A stretch of 64,000 nt of DNA. It comes from CAVPJW01 sp963705525. GTDB lineage: Bacteria > Acidobacteriota > Vicinamibacteria > Vicinamibacterales > CAVPJW01. The DNA lies in assembly GCA_963705525.1 (NCBI GenBank), contig CAVPJW010000007.1, positions 1 to 64,000 of the forward strand, given 5' to 3'. Below are positions 28,074 through 37,243 of this stretch, in pieces. Below the pieces are notes generated by a model that saw only the letters and a program-made list of their open reading frames with translations, had not been told where the DNA came from and ran no database searches. A program made the translations under genes and the position numbers. Each line of letters starts with the position of its first letter. Position 1 is the stretch's first letter.

Positions 28074-28147
28074 CCTATGACGGTATCCGCGGTCTCGGTG
28101 GCAAAAGGCGACGGCCGCGACACCAGAGACGCATGAAGGAGGGCGCC

Positions 28148-28849
28148 GTGACAACAGCAACTCTTACCGAGACCGATGTCCGAGTGCGCGACGCTGTGAT
28201 GAGGCAACTCGACTGGGACCCCGAGGTGGACGCCAGTGCCGTGGGCGTCGCGGCCAAGGGCGGGACGGTGACGCTGAGTGGCTTCATCGACACGTATTCC
28301 GCCAAGCTCGCGGCCGAGCGGGCCGCCAAGCGGGTTCACGGAGTACGCGCCGTGGCGAACGACATCGAGCTTCGTCTACGTTTGGAGCGTACGGACGCGG
28401 ACATCGCCCAGGACGCGGTCCGTGCGCTGGAGCTTCGCAGCACGATCCCGGAGAGCGTTCAAGCGGTTGTCCAGAACGGCCACGTCACGCTCACCGGCAG
28501 AGTGGACTGGTTGTATCAGAAGGAAAGCGCGGAGAGAGCCGTTCGACACATCCGCGGGGTGCGCAGCGTGTTGAACCACATCTCGGTAGCGCCCAGGGCC
28601 GCCGTCGGTGATGTCCGACACCGCATCGTCAAAGCGCTGCATCAGAACGCCGATGTGGATGCTCGTCACATCACCGTGACGGTATCGGGCAATACGGCGA
28701 CTCTGACAGGTACGGTTGGCACCTGGCTGCAGCGGGACTCCGCCGAACGCGCGGCGGCGAATGCGCCGGGTATCGCCCACGTGGACAACCGGATCATGGT
28801 GCAGTCTTTCCACGACTCGAAGATGGACGAATGGGACGACATCTGCTGA
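28148..28849 (+). CDS. Triple-BON-domain protein
   Basis: The protein has 233 residues from the GTG at 28148, which sits 4-5 bases after AAGGAGGG; an ATG five codons earlier would overlap that site. Three BON repeats follow in order: VRDAVMRQLDWDPEVDASAVGV (about 10-75), IAQDAVRALELRSTIPESVQAVVQNGHVTLTG (about 80-145), and VRHRIVKALHQNADVDARHITV (about 155-222). Each has the closing HGVRAVANDI-type strand. There is no signal peptide. The role is probably binding to membrane or envelope surfaces under stress. HPF-like protein follows 23 bases later. Confidence 0.88.
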   Translation: MTTATLTETDVRVRDAVMRQLDWDPEVDASAVGVAAKGGTVTLSGFIDTYSAKLAAERAAKRVHGVRAVANDIELRLRLERTDADIAQDAVRALELRSTIPESVQAVVQNGHVTLTGRVDWLYQKESAERAVRHIRGVRSVLNHISVAPRAAVGDVRHRIVKALHQNADVDARHITVTVSGNTATLTGTVGTWLQRDSAERAAANAPGIAHVDNRIMVQSFHDSKMDEWDDIC

Positions 28850-28872
28850 GCCCAAACATAAGGACCACGGCC

Positions 28873-29271
28873 ATGACGACAAGACCCGTTCAGATCAGTT
28901 TTCGCAACATGAGCGTCTCCCCGGCCCTCGAGGAAGAGATTCGTTCGCGCGTGGAGTGGCTCGAATCGTTCCATCCCGGGATCATCGGGTGTCGAGTATT
29001 GCTTGAAGTACGGCACCGGCATCGAAGACGTGGTCGGCCTCTCCAGGTTCGAATCGAGCTGTCGTTGCCGGGAGAGGACGTGATTGTCAATCACGAACCG
29101 ACGCTGGACGCGACATCCCGACCAGCATCTCGCAAGAGCGACGAACTGGACGGTAGCCACAAGGATGCCCATGTGGCGATACACGAGGCGTTCGACGTCG
29201 CCCGCCGTCGCCTCGAGGACATGGCGCGGCGACAGCGAGGTGATGTCAAGACACGCGCGACCGCAACGTGA
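28873..29271 (+). CDS. HPF/RaiA-like ribosome-associated protein
   Basis: The protein has 132 residues from the ATG at 28873. The opening PVQISFRNMSVSPALEEEIRSRVEWLESFHPGIIGCRVLLE is the beta-alpha start of the hibernation-factor fold, and HVAIHEAFDVARRRLEDMAR is its second helix. The standard long-HPF C-terminal domain is absent. Related proteins bind the 30S subunit and idle ribosomes. Being co-transcribed with a BON gene in a stress island supports a dormancy role. The similarity is moderate, so exact function is inference. Confidence 0.78.
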   Translation: MTTRPVQISFRNMSVSPALEEEIRSRVEWLESFHPGIIGCRVLLEVRHRHRRRGRPLQVRIELSLPGEDVIVNHEPTLDATSRPASRKSDELDGSHKDAHVAIHEAFDVARRRLEDMARRQRGDVKTRATAT

Positions 29272-29371
29272 GTCGTTGAGGTCGGCAGGTGGGCGCGGCA
29301 CAAGCCGATGGCAGGTGTCTTCCTCAGCCGCGCTCCACCAGGCTGCGTGGCCACGGACTGCTATCGGGTTG

Positions 29372-30946
29372 TCACCGGGCCTCATCAGCCACGGCGTTCA
29401 GCACGTCGTGTCGTCGCTCGCGCACCCGATCGGTCGCGGATGACAGCACAGAGGCCGCCGGCACCGATGCGTCAAGGCGAGACCAACTCATATCGCCAGT
29501 GTCTTGGGCGCGCTGCCTGCGAACGACGTTGGCATCCGCATCGGATGGATCGTTGCGGCGTTGGGCCGTCCGGTCGATCAACAGGGACTCTGGCGCATCC
29601 AGCCACAACCCGATGAACGGCACAGAGGCACCCTCGGCAACTTGTTCAATGACGCGCCGGTCTGCCGCCCGCGTATAGACCGCATCGACGATGACGCTGT
29701 GGCCTGCACGAAGGACGAGTGCGGCCTGTTCTGCCACGGTGGAGTACACGCGCTCGGAGACGTGCGCCGAGTATCCTTCCGGACCGAGGCGCTGCAGGAG
29801 CGGAACACCGCACAGATGTTTCCGCGTCTCGTCGCTGCGCAACACGATCGCACCCGGCACGGCGCCGACCGAGGGTGCAAGACCGAGGGCGAGTGTCGAC
29901 TTCCCCGAGCCCGAGAAACCTCCAACTGCCACAAGGCATGGCTGCGGCGGATGCAGCATCTCGTCGGCCATGGCGAGATATTCGCGCGCCATTCCCTCGA
30001 GCTCACTGCGGCGTTGCGCGTCGTGTTGAAGTTGTGCTGCCGTCGCGCTCGTCTTGGCGCGAACAGCCGCCCTACAAGAGAGAAACAGCGGCACGAGAGA
30101 GACACCGTCGAAGTCTGCCGTCTCGACCAGGTAACGGTTCCACACGGTGTTGGCATGCCGCGGCAGCCTTCTCCGCCAGAGATCCATCAGGAGAAACGCG
30201 AGATCGTACAAGACGTCCGTGCAGGAAATCTCGTCGTTGAACTCGACGCCGTCAAACAGCGTTGGCCGGCCGTCCAACAGCACGATGTTGCGCAAATGAA
30301 GATCGCCGTGACACTGACGGACGAAACCCGATTGGCGACGGCGTTCGAGCATGTCCGCACGGCGATCGAGCTCGCGACGGGCGTCGTCAGTCAGCCGATA
30401 CGCCGCCGACGGCTCCAGACACGCTCGCCCGAACTCCGCAAATCCGGCGGCGTTTCCCTCAATGACCCAGGACATGCCTGCCTTGCCACCGTGATCCGAG
30501 CGATGCTCGGCGGACTTGTGGAATTCGGCGATCGCCGCCGCCAATGGCGACATGAGCTCGAGGCCAAGGGCGCCGACCGATGCCAATCGATCGAACAGGG
30601 CCTCCTGCGGGAACCGATTCATCTCCACGAGCCAGTCGACGGGCATGCCGTTCCCCCCGAGCGCATACGACCCGTCGTCCTGGAGCGTGACGGCGAGGAC
30701 TCCGCGGTAAAGCGTCGCTGCCGTCCGGCTGTTGAGACGAACTTCCGCCTCGCACAGAGTGCGGCGGCGATCGGACGTTGAGAAGTCGAGATAGTCGAAC
30801 TGCACGGCGCGCTTCAGTTTGTACGCCCGCGCGCCCGCGAGAAAGACGATGGATGCGTGCGTGTCAATTCGCTCAACCGGCGCGCCACCGTGTGTGGACG
30901 GCGCGGCAAGGAAGTCGATGACCGCTGTCTGGTCTTCGGTGATCAT
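29372..30946 (-). CDS. Two-domain phosphotransferase-like / P-loop kinase-like protein
   Basis: The protein has 524 residues. The N-terminal half (about 1-330) has an aminoglycoside-phosphotransferase fold with QCHGDLHLRNIVLLDGRPTLFDGVEFND, the HGDxHxxN and D-x-D catalytic positions. The C-terminal half (about 340-500) is a small P-loop kinase with VAVGGFSGSGKSTLALGLA as Walker A and LRSDETRKHL after it. This fused form is widespread and often lies in stress islands near USP and phosphoribosyltransferase genes. The substrate is not known and there is no evidence that it modifies antibiotics. Confidence 0.87.
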   Translation of the reverse strand: MITEDQTAVIDFLAAPSTHGGAPVERIDTHASIVFLAGARAYKLKRAVQFDYLDFSTSDRRRTLCEAEVRLNSRTAATLYRGVLAVTLQDDGSYALGGNGMPVDWLVEMNRFPQEALFDRLASVGALGLELMSPLAAAIAEFHKSAEHRSDHGGKAGMSWVIEGNAAGFAEFGRACLEPSAAYRLTDDARRELDRRADMLERRRQSGFVRQCHGDLHLRNIVLLDGRPTLFDGVEFNDEISCTDVLYDLAFLLMDLWRRRLPRHANTVWNRYLVETADFDGVSLVPLFLSCRAAVRAKTSATAAQLQHDAQRRSELEGMAREYLAMADEMLHPPQPCLVAVGGFSGSGKSTLALGLAPSVGAVPGAIVLRSDETRKHLCGVPLLQRLGPEGYSAHVSERVYSTVAEQAALVLRAGHSVIVDAVYTRAADRRVIEQVAEGASVPFIGLWLDAPESLLIDRTAQRRNDPSDADANVVRRQRAQDTGDMSWSRLDASVPAASVLSSATDRVRERRHDVLNAVADEAR

Positions 30947-31086
30947 GGTCGTTCTCGTTTCGAGAGGCGGAAGGCAGCGATGACTGGCAGGATATCCGAG
31001 TTGCGCGTACGCAGCCGCCGGAAAGATTGCCTAGCGCTCGATCAGATCGCGAGACAGACCGCTCCCGATCCGAATACTATGCTGGG

Positions 31087-31746
31087 GTGCAGGTGAAGCG
31101 GACGGGGCGCGACGCGACGGCGCGCTGGCTCGAAGCGCTCGGCATCGTCGCGGTCATCCGCGTAAAGGATCCCGACAAGGTCCACGCGATCGCGTCGGCG
31201 CTCGCGGCCGGAGGGGTGCGCGCCCTCGAATTGACGATGACGGTCCCCCGGGCCGTGGATCTCATTCGCGAGCTCGCGCCCGACATGCCGGTGGGGTTTC
31301 TGCTCGGCGCCGGCACCGTCACGGACGCGGCGACGGCCCGCAGGGTCATCGACGCGGGGGCCACCTTCGTCGTCGGACCCGTGTTCCGCCCGGACGTCAT
31401 CCAGGCGTGTCACGAGCGCGACGTGCCCGCGATTCCCGGCTGTTTCTCACCGACAGAAATCTTCACGGCCTACGAAGCGGGCGCCGACATCATCAAAGTG
31501 TTTCCCGCGACCGCGCTCGGTCCCCAGTACATCAAGGACGTCCGCGCACCGCTTCCGCAGATCCGGCTGATGCCGACCGGCGGCGTGACCGTGGAGAACG
31601 CCGGCGACTGGATTCGCGCGGGTGCGGTGGCGGTCGGTCTCGGTTCGGCGCTCGTCGACCAGGCGTCGGTCGACGAGGGACGGTTCGACGCGATCACCGC
31701 CAGAGCGGAGCGCGTCGTGGCCAGCATCGCGGCCGCCCGCCTATGA
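31087..31746 (+). CDS. eda: KDPG/KHG aldolase (Entner-Doudoroff)
   Basis: Cleaves 2-keto-3-deoxy-6-phosphogluconate to pyruvate and glyceraldehyde-3-phosphate. About 219 residues from a GTG at 31087 or 31093; the frame opens earlier at 31027 but the extension is unlike the family. Motifs: GIVAVIRVKDPDKVHAIASALAAGGVRALELTMT, FLLGAGTVTDAATARRVIDAGATFVVGP, and the Schiff-base Lys in GADIIKVFPATALGPQYIK. Its stop overlaps the next start as ATGA, so eda and kdgK are translationally coupled. Confidence 0.93.
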   Translation: MQVKRTGRDATARWLEALGIVAVIRVKDPDKVHAIASALAAGGVRALELTMTVPRAVDLIRELAPDMPVGFLLGAGTVTDAATARRVIDAGATFVVGPVFRPDVIQACHERDVPAIPGCFSPTEIFTAYEAGADIIKVFPATALGPQYIKDVRAPLPQIRLMPTGGVTVENAGDWIRAGAVAVGLGSALVDQASVDEGRFDAITARAERVVASIAAARL

Positions 31747-32774
31747 CACCACGCGTGGTGACGTTCGGCGAGATCATGCTGCGCTTGAGCCCGCCGGGCT
31801 TCGAGCGATTCTTCCAGTCCCCATTTCTGTCGGCGACCTTCGGCGGCGGCGAAGCCAACGTCGCGATCAGCCTCGCGCACTTCGGGCTGCGGAGCGCGTT
31901 CGTCACGGCGCTGCCCGCGCACGCCATCGGAGACGCCGCGGTCAGGACGCTCCGCGCCGAAGGCGTGGATACCTCGCACGTCGTCCGGAGCGGCGATCGC
32001 GTCGGGATCTATTTCGCTGAGAGCGGCGCCAGCCAGCGCCCGTCGACAGTGATCTACGATCGGGCCAATTCGGCGATCAGCCGGCTGGCTGACGATGCGA
32101 TCGATTGGAACGCGGTCCTCAGAGACGCCGCCTGGTTCCATGTCACCGGCATCACGCCGGCGCTCGGGGACCGCACCGCGGGAGCGACGGCGGCAGCCAT
32201 TGCCGCTGCGAAAGGAGCGGGTGCGCGCGTCAGCGTCGATCTGAATTTCCGGAAGAAGCTCTGGTCGGAATCTCAGGCGCAAAAGACGATGAGACCGCTG
32301 ATGAAGGACGTCGATCTCGTCATCGCCAACGAGGAAGATCTGCAAGCGGTCCTCGGGATTCCCGTCGCCGGCTCGGACGCGACCGCGGCCACGCTCGACG
32401 TGTCCGGGTATCGCGACGCCGCCGAACGCGTGACGCGCGAGTTGGGGCCGGCACTCGTCGCCGTCACGCTGCGCGAGAGCGTCTCGGCCAGCGACAACGG
32501 CTGGAGCGCAGTGCTATGGGACGGGCGGAGCGGAGCGCTGCACCGAAGCCAGCGGTACATGGTGCGCCTGGTCGACCGCATCGGCGGCGGCGACAGTTTC
32601 GCGGCAGGCTTGATCTACGCGATCGTGACGGGCCGGCCGCTCGACGCGTCGCTCCATTTCGCCGTCGCGGCGAGCGCGCTCAAGCAGACGATCCCCGGCG
32701 ACTTCAATCGCGTGTCGGTCGCGGAGGTCGACGCCCTGGCGAAGGGCGACGCCTCCGGCAGGGTCCAGCGCTGA
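31743..32774 (+). CDS. kdgK: 2-keto-3-deoxygluconate kinase (PfkB family)
   Basis: The protein has 343 residues from the ATG at 31743. PfkB features: TFGEIMLRLSPPGFERF, the substrate loop FGGGEANVAISLAHFGL, NEEDLQAVLGI, and the anion-hole/catalytic motif DRIGGGDSFAAGLIYA with its base Asp. It phosphorylates KDG to KDPG, the substrate of the aldolase just upstream. A close relative in other bacteria acts on the same sugar acid, so the assignment rests on both sequence and context. Confidence 0.92.
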   Translation: MTPRVVTFGEIMLRLSPPGFERFFQSPFLSATFGGGEANVAISLAHFGLRSAFVTALPAHAIGDAAVRTLRAEGVDTSHVVRSGDRVGIYFAESGASQRPSTVIYDRANSAISRLADDAIDWNAVLRDAAWFHVTGITPALGDRTAGATAAAIAAAKGAGARVSVDLNFRKKLWSESQAQKTMRPLMKDVDLVIANEEDLQAVLGIPVAGSDATAATLDVSGYRDAAERVTRELGPALVAVTLRESVSASDNGWSAVLWDGRSGALHRSQRYMVRLVDRIGGGDSFAAGLIYAIVTGRPLDASLHFAVAASALKQTIPGDFNRVSVAEVDALAKGDASGRVQR

Positions 32775-32868
32775 TTTGGGTCAGTCATCTTGCCCGTCTC
32801 ATGAAACCCCTGGCGGGGTCAGAGCGTCACAGGAGTAGAGTGTCCCGCCTGTCCAACGAGAGTCCTCC

Positions 32869-33669
32869 ATGTTTCGATCACGTATCACTTTTCTGGCGAT
32901 TGCTCTGCTTGCCGCCGCCGTGTGGACGACCGTGTTCGGGTCCGACAACCACCCCAACCGAGCCGATCGACTGATGCCACGAACACCCGTTCTGGTCGAG
33001 TTGTTCACGTCCGAGGGCTGTTCGAGCTGCCCTCCGGCCGACCGTGTGCTCGCCAGACTCGTCGAGGAACAGCCTGTATCCGGCGTCGAGATCATCGCCC
33101 TGGGGTTCCACGTCGACTACTGGAATCGCCTCGGTTGGCGAGATCCGTTTTCATCGTCGCGGTACAGCGATCGGCAGCAGGCGTACGCGCGGGTGCTGGG
33201 CGCCTCCTCTATATACACGCCCCAGGCCGTCGTCGATGGCACTCACGGGTTCGTCGGCAGCGACTGGAGTGCTGCGCGCCGGCTCCTGGCGGACGCGAAG
33301 TCGGTCGTCAAGACGCCCGTGCAAGTCACCGCGCAGCCCGATGCGACCGACAATCTTCGTGTGATCGTACGCATAGAGGTCGGTGGACCCGATGGTTCGA
33401 CGGTCAATGGCGATGTGCTGCTCGCTGTGGTTGAGGACGGCCTCACGAGCGACGTCCGGCGCGGCGAGAATGCCAATCGCCGGCTGACGCACGCCGCGGT
33501 TGTGCGCTCACTGGAGCATGTGGGGACCATCAGCTCACAGACAGGCTTCGGTGCGACAAAAACGGTTTCGCTCGATCCGTCGTGGAATCGAACCGCCGTC
33601 AAGGCCGTCGCGTTCGTTCAGGAGTCAACGTCACTGCGTATCATCGGAGTGGCGGCGTCCCGACTCTGA
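32869..33669 (+). CDS. DUF1223 thioredoxin-fold protein, exported
   Basis: The protein has 266 residues. It begins with an N-terminal hydrophobic segment (ITFLAIALLAAAVWTTVFG) that may be a signal peptide or anchor. DUF1223 then starts with VLVELFTSEGCSSCPPADRVLARL, carrying a CSSC redox pair typical of thioredoxin-like folds, followed by ALGFHVDYWNRLGWRDPFSS and YTPQAVVDGTHGFVG. An envelope thiol/disulfide role is likely but unproven. It stands alone between kdgK and the convergent oxidoreductase. Confidence 0.9.
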   Translation: MFRSRITFLAIALLAAAVWTTVFGSDNHPNRADRLMPRTPVLVELFTSEGCSSCPPADRVLARLVEEQPVSGVEIIALGFHVDYWNRLGWRDPFSSSRYSDRQQAYARVLGASSIYTPQAVVDGTHGFVGSDWSAARRLLADAKSVVKTPVQVTAQPDATDNLRVIVRIEVGGPDGSTVNGDVLLAVVEDGLTSDVRRGENANRRLTHAAVVRSLEHVGTISSQTGFGATKTVSLDPSWNRTAVKAVAFVQESTSLRIIGVAASRL

Positions 33670-33724
33670 GTCGAGCAATGTCACCACGGCAGGCTTTGAC
33701 GCGACAGCATTGCCGTGTCGAATC

Positions 33725-35410
33725 TCACCGACGGAGCGCCTGGTGGACAAGCGCGACCGCTATTGATCCTTCGCCGACGGCCGAGGCCACACGCTTGACG
33801 TTGCCGCTGCGCACGTCTCCAACCGCAAAAATGCCGGGCCGGCTTGTTTCGAGGAGATAGGGCGGCCTCGTCAGCGGCCACTTCGCGCTCGCGAGCTCGT
33901 CGGACGTGAGGTCAGGTCCTGTTTTCACAAAACCCTTCTCGTCCAGGACGAGACAGCCATCCAGCCATCGGGTATTGGGCACAGCGCCCATCATGATGAA
34001 GACGTGACCGATGTCGTGATTTTGAACGTCGCCGGTCTGGTCGTTGCGCCAGCGGATCCGTTCGAGCCTGCCGTCGCCCTCGAGGTCGACGATCTGGGTG
34101 TACGGATGAAGAATAATCGCGGGATTCTCCTCGATACGGCGAATCAGATACCGCGACATCGTGTCTGCAAGGCCGGCGCCGCGGATCAGCACATGGACGC
34201 GGCGCGCCGTCGACGCAAGAAACACGGCGGCCTGACCGGCTGAATTGCCGCCGCCCACGACGACGACGTCCTCGCCCGCGGAGAGCTGCGCTTCCGTGGG
34301 CGTCGCGCCGTAGTAGACGCCGGCGCCCTCGAACGTCGAGAGGTTGGCGAGCGCCGGCTTTCGATACGCGGCGCCCGTGGCGATGATCACGGTTCGAGCC
34401 GGCGTGCGGACCTCGTCGTCGATCTCCACCACGTACTGCTGTCCGCCGCACGAGAGCCGAGTCGCGTTCCTCGCGATCATCACGCGGGCGCCGAACTTCT
34501 GCGCCTGGGCGTACGCGCGCCCGGTGAGATCGAGCCCCGTGATTCCCGTCGGGAATCCGAGATAGTTTTCGATCCGCGAACTCGATCCGGCCTGCCCGCC
34601 GGGCACATCCGCCTCGAGCACCAGCACGTCGAGGCCCTCGGAGGCGCCGTACACCGCCGCGGCGAGGCCCGCGGGTCCGGCGCCGATGACGAGGAGATCG
34701 CTGATCCGCGCCTGGTCGACGGGTTCGTTGAAGCCCAGACAGTCGGCGATTTGCGGATTCGTCGGATTGCGCAGTACCGTCGAGGCGCGACAAATCATGA
34801 CGGGCACATCGGTGACGCTGATGTGAAATCGGTCGAGGAGCTCCTGCGCTTCGCTGTCCCGATCCAGATCGACGTAGTGAAACGGATGCCCGTTGCGTGT
34901 CAGGAACTCCTTGACGCGCAATGTGCCGGCGTTGTGGCGCGATCCGATCACGATCGCGTCGCCGAGATCCTGGGCGATCAGCTCGAGGCGGCGCTGGATG
35001 AACGACCGCATGAGGATTTCGCTCAACTCGGCGTCCGCCTGCACGAGCGCGAGCAGCTGATCCCGGGTCAACTCGATCACTTCGCCAGGCTCGTTGACGA
35101 CGAGGCGAGCCAGCGCGCGGCGCCCGGTGATCAGATTCGCTTCGCCTGAAAACTGCCCCGCGTGGTGCGTCACGATGAGCGTCGCCGCGCCGTCGAGCAG
35201 CCGGAGCACCTGCACCTCTCCGCTCAAGACAAGGAAGAAGGGCACGGGCCGGTCACCCACCTCGACGAGGACCTCGCCGTTGGTCGTCTGACGCCGGCGC
35301 CCGGAAGCCGCGATGCGGGACATCTGCGGCGGCGTCAGCGTCGGAAAGACGTGCTCGGGGCGGGAGATGATCGGGGGTCCGGCGTGGGTCAATGGATCGG
35401 ACGCACTCAT
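33725..35410 (-). CDS. CRP-domain/glutaredoxin-like/thioredoxin-reductase-like fusion
   Basis: The protein has 561 residues from the ATG at 35410. Residues about 20-145 form a cyclic-nucleotide-binding domain (VLVEVGDRPVPFFLVLSGEVQVL). Residues about 155-235 form a glutaredoxin-like beta-alpha unit (FLTRNGHPFHYVDLDRDSEAQELLDRFHI) that lacks a CxxC. Residues about 245-561 form an FAD/NAD(P) reductase (LVIGAGPAGLAAAVYGASEGLDVLVLE, VVVVGGGNSAGQAAVFLAS, GIFAVGDVRSGNVKRVASAVGEG). The TrxR active site CxxC is missing; YYGATPTEAQ stands at that position. It therefore cannot act as a classical thioredoxin reductase, and perhaps reduces a small carrier instead. Confidence 0.9.
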   Translation of the reverse strand: MSASDPLTHAGPPIISRPEHVFPTLTPPQMSRIAASGRRRQTTNGEVLVEVGDRPVPFFLVLSGEVQVLRLLDGAATLIVTHHAGQFSGEANLITGRRALARLVVNEPGEVIELTRDQLLALVQADAELSEILMRSFIQRRLELIAQDLGDAIVIGSRHNAGTLRVKEFLTRNGHPFHYVDLDRDSEAQELLDRFHISVTDVPVMICRASTVLRNPTNPQIADCLGFNEPVDQARISDLLVIGAGPAGLAAAVYGASEGLDVLVLEADVPGGQAGSSSRIENYLGFPTGITGLDLTGRAYAQAQKFGARVMIARNATRLSCGGQQYVVEIDDEVRTPARTVIIATGAAYRKPALANLSTFEGAGVYYGATPTEAQLSAGEDVVVVGGGNSAGQAAVFLASTARRVHVLIRGAGLADTMSRYLIRRIEENPAIILHPYTQIVDLEGDGRLERIRWRNDQTGDVQNHDIGHVFIMMGAVPNTRWLDGCLVLDEKGFVKTGPDLTSDELASAKWPLTRPPYLLETSRPGIFAVGDVRSGNVKRVASAVGEGSIAVALVHQALRR

Positions 35411-35539
35411 ACCTGTCAGTTTACCGTCTGTTTCACCGAGGTTGGTTTGTGTGCGAGCCGAACGGATCTGGGAGCGCCGGCAGCGGGATGTGCAGGATTT
35501 CTCCCGCTGCGCGGCGCTCGAGATCTGCACGGGTCGTTA

Positions 35540-36767
35540 CTAGCGGAGCGATCTGAGGCCCGCGCGAACCTCATCGCAGAAGAATTTCGGCTGTTCCCAT
35601 GCCGCGAAGTGCCCGCCCTTGGGGAGTCGGTTGTAGTGAATGAGTTTGGGATACGCCTGTTCAGTCCAGCTCCTAGGAGCTGGATAGAGCTCGTCAGGAA
35701 AGACGCTCACGGCTACTGGGATGGAAACGCCTTTGACGCTGACATACGACTTGCCGAAATATTCCCAATAGAGACGGGCGCCGGAAAGGGCCGTGTTCGT
35801 GAACCAGGTGTGCGTGATGTTGTCGAGGATGTCGTCGCGTGTGAGGCCCTCGGCTTGCCCTTCAAACACGCGTGAGATCAGCGCGAGGCTGCGAGCATCG
35901 TGATCAAGGAAATACGCCGCCAGGCCGACGGGTGAATCTGCGATTCCGTACAACGTCTGCGGTCTGAGACCCATCTGGAACCCATAGGCGATTCCCTTTT
36001 GATAGACGAACTGCAAACGCTCGTACGCGACTTTCTCGTCGGCTGAGAGACTCGATGGCGCCGGCGCACCGGAGAATATCGCCTGGTCGATCTCGGGCGG
36101 AAAGATGCCAGGCATGTTGGTGTGAATGCCGAGCAACTCCGGAGGCGCCTGCACCCCCATCATGTCGGTGACGACTGCGCCCCAGTCACCACCTTGGGCC
36201 GCGAATTTCGTGTAACCCAGGCGCTTCATCAGCACAATCCAGGCACGCGCGATGCGGACGGGATCCCAGCCGGGGCTGGTGGGTTTGCCTGAGTATCCGT
36301 AGCCAGGCATTGACGGGATCACCACGTCGAACGCATCGGATGCACTTGCCGCCGTGTGCGGTGGGATTGGTCAGCGGATCGATGATCTTCAACTGCTCGA
36401 CGACCGAGCCCGGCCATCCGTGCGTCACGATCAACGGCAACGCGTTGTCGTGCTTCGAACGCACATGAATGAAATGAATGTCGAGTCCGTCGATCTCGGT
36501 GATGAAGTGCGGCAGGGCGTTCAGTCTCGCTTCGCACTGGCGCCAGTCGTATTCGCTCCCCCAGTAGCGCGCGAGCGTCTGCATCGTCGCGAGCGGCACG
36601 CCCTGCGTGTGATCCGCGACCGTTTCCCGTTCAGGCCACCTTGTCGCGTTGATGCGCCTGCGCAGTTCGGTGAGGTCCGCGTCCGGAACATTCTGTTTTG
36701 GAAACGGACGAATAGCGGTCTTGTCAGTCGCCTGCTCGCTGCCTCGTTCTGTAACGCTGGGGGTCAT
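35540..36767 (-). pseudogene. Epoxide hydrolase (EHN/alpha-beta hydrolase), frameshifted
   Basis: The ATG at 36767 follows GGAGGACAAC. The first frame gives the N-terminal lid (VPDADLTELRRRINATRWPERE, YWGSEYDWRQCEARLNALPHF) and the oxyanion motif THGWPGSVVEQLKIIDPL up to NPTAHGG. One extra A in the AA run near 36346-36347 shifts the frame. The other frame continues SASDAFDVVIPSMPGYGYSGKP, the nucleophile GGDWGAVVTDMMG, and the His region PKGGHFAAWEQP. Joined, it is 408 residues, the normal length. It opens epoxides to diols; the natural substrate is unknown. Confidence 0.87.
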
Positions 36768-37243
36768 GTTGTCCTCCCTTTTGAGTTGTTTCGGGTTTGT
36801 TGGCTTTCCACTGTCTGAAGGCTCTCGCCAATCTTCTGAAAGGACGAATTGTTGTGGCAATCCGCTTCAATCGGATGCCGACATGCCGGACTTCGCAGGT
36901 GTGAGAAGTGACGACTTAGCGAAGCGATCTGCGGCGCCGCTTGATGCGCGCCTCGGCGAAGGCGATGCCGCGTGCGCCTGAGTACCGCCGCGACTCGACT
37001 GATATGACGTCGTTCGCAAATCCATGCGCGCTCCGCAATCGCGATTGACGGACGCCATGAACACCAATGCCGCAACGTAAGTCCATTGGACGCTGGTGTC
37101 AACCTGGACAGTGGCGAGCGGTCACGCCCTGCCCACGGGAGTTGGACGGACGATTGCACTCGGGCGAGCATCCTGTTTACATGCTTGTTACAAGTGAACG
37201 TGGAATGATCCGAGGCCGCAGATTCTTGGCGAGGGAGGACGCG
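36768..37243. other. Divergent region between epoxide hydrolase and metallo-beta-lactamase
   Basis: A 476-base gap with no convincing gene. Several short frames run through it on both strands but show no domain-like pattern. Promoters of both flanking genes must lie here. Confidence 0.5.

Larger units (their letters stand above)
27791..28147. other. Divergent hsp20/BON control region
   Basis: A 357-base gap holding two outward-facing sigma-54 type elements and one 16-bp perfect palindrome, listed separately. No gene is seen inside. Confidence 0.55.

Noticed and set aside
23047..28147. A DosR-box type palindrome (GGGACT/AGTCCC) in the stress island
   Set aside because: No intergenic region in the island shows it, so the similarity to the DosR regulon is in gene content only.
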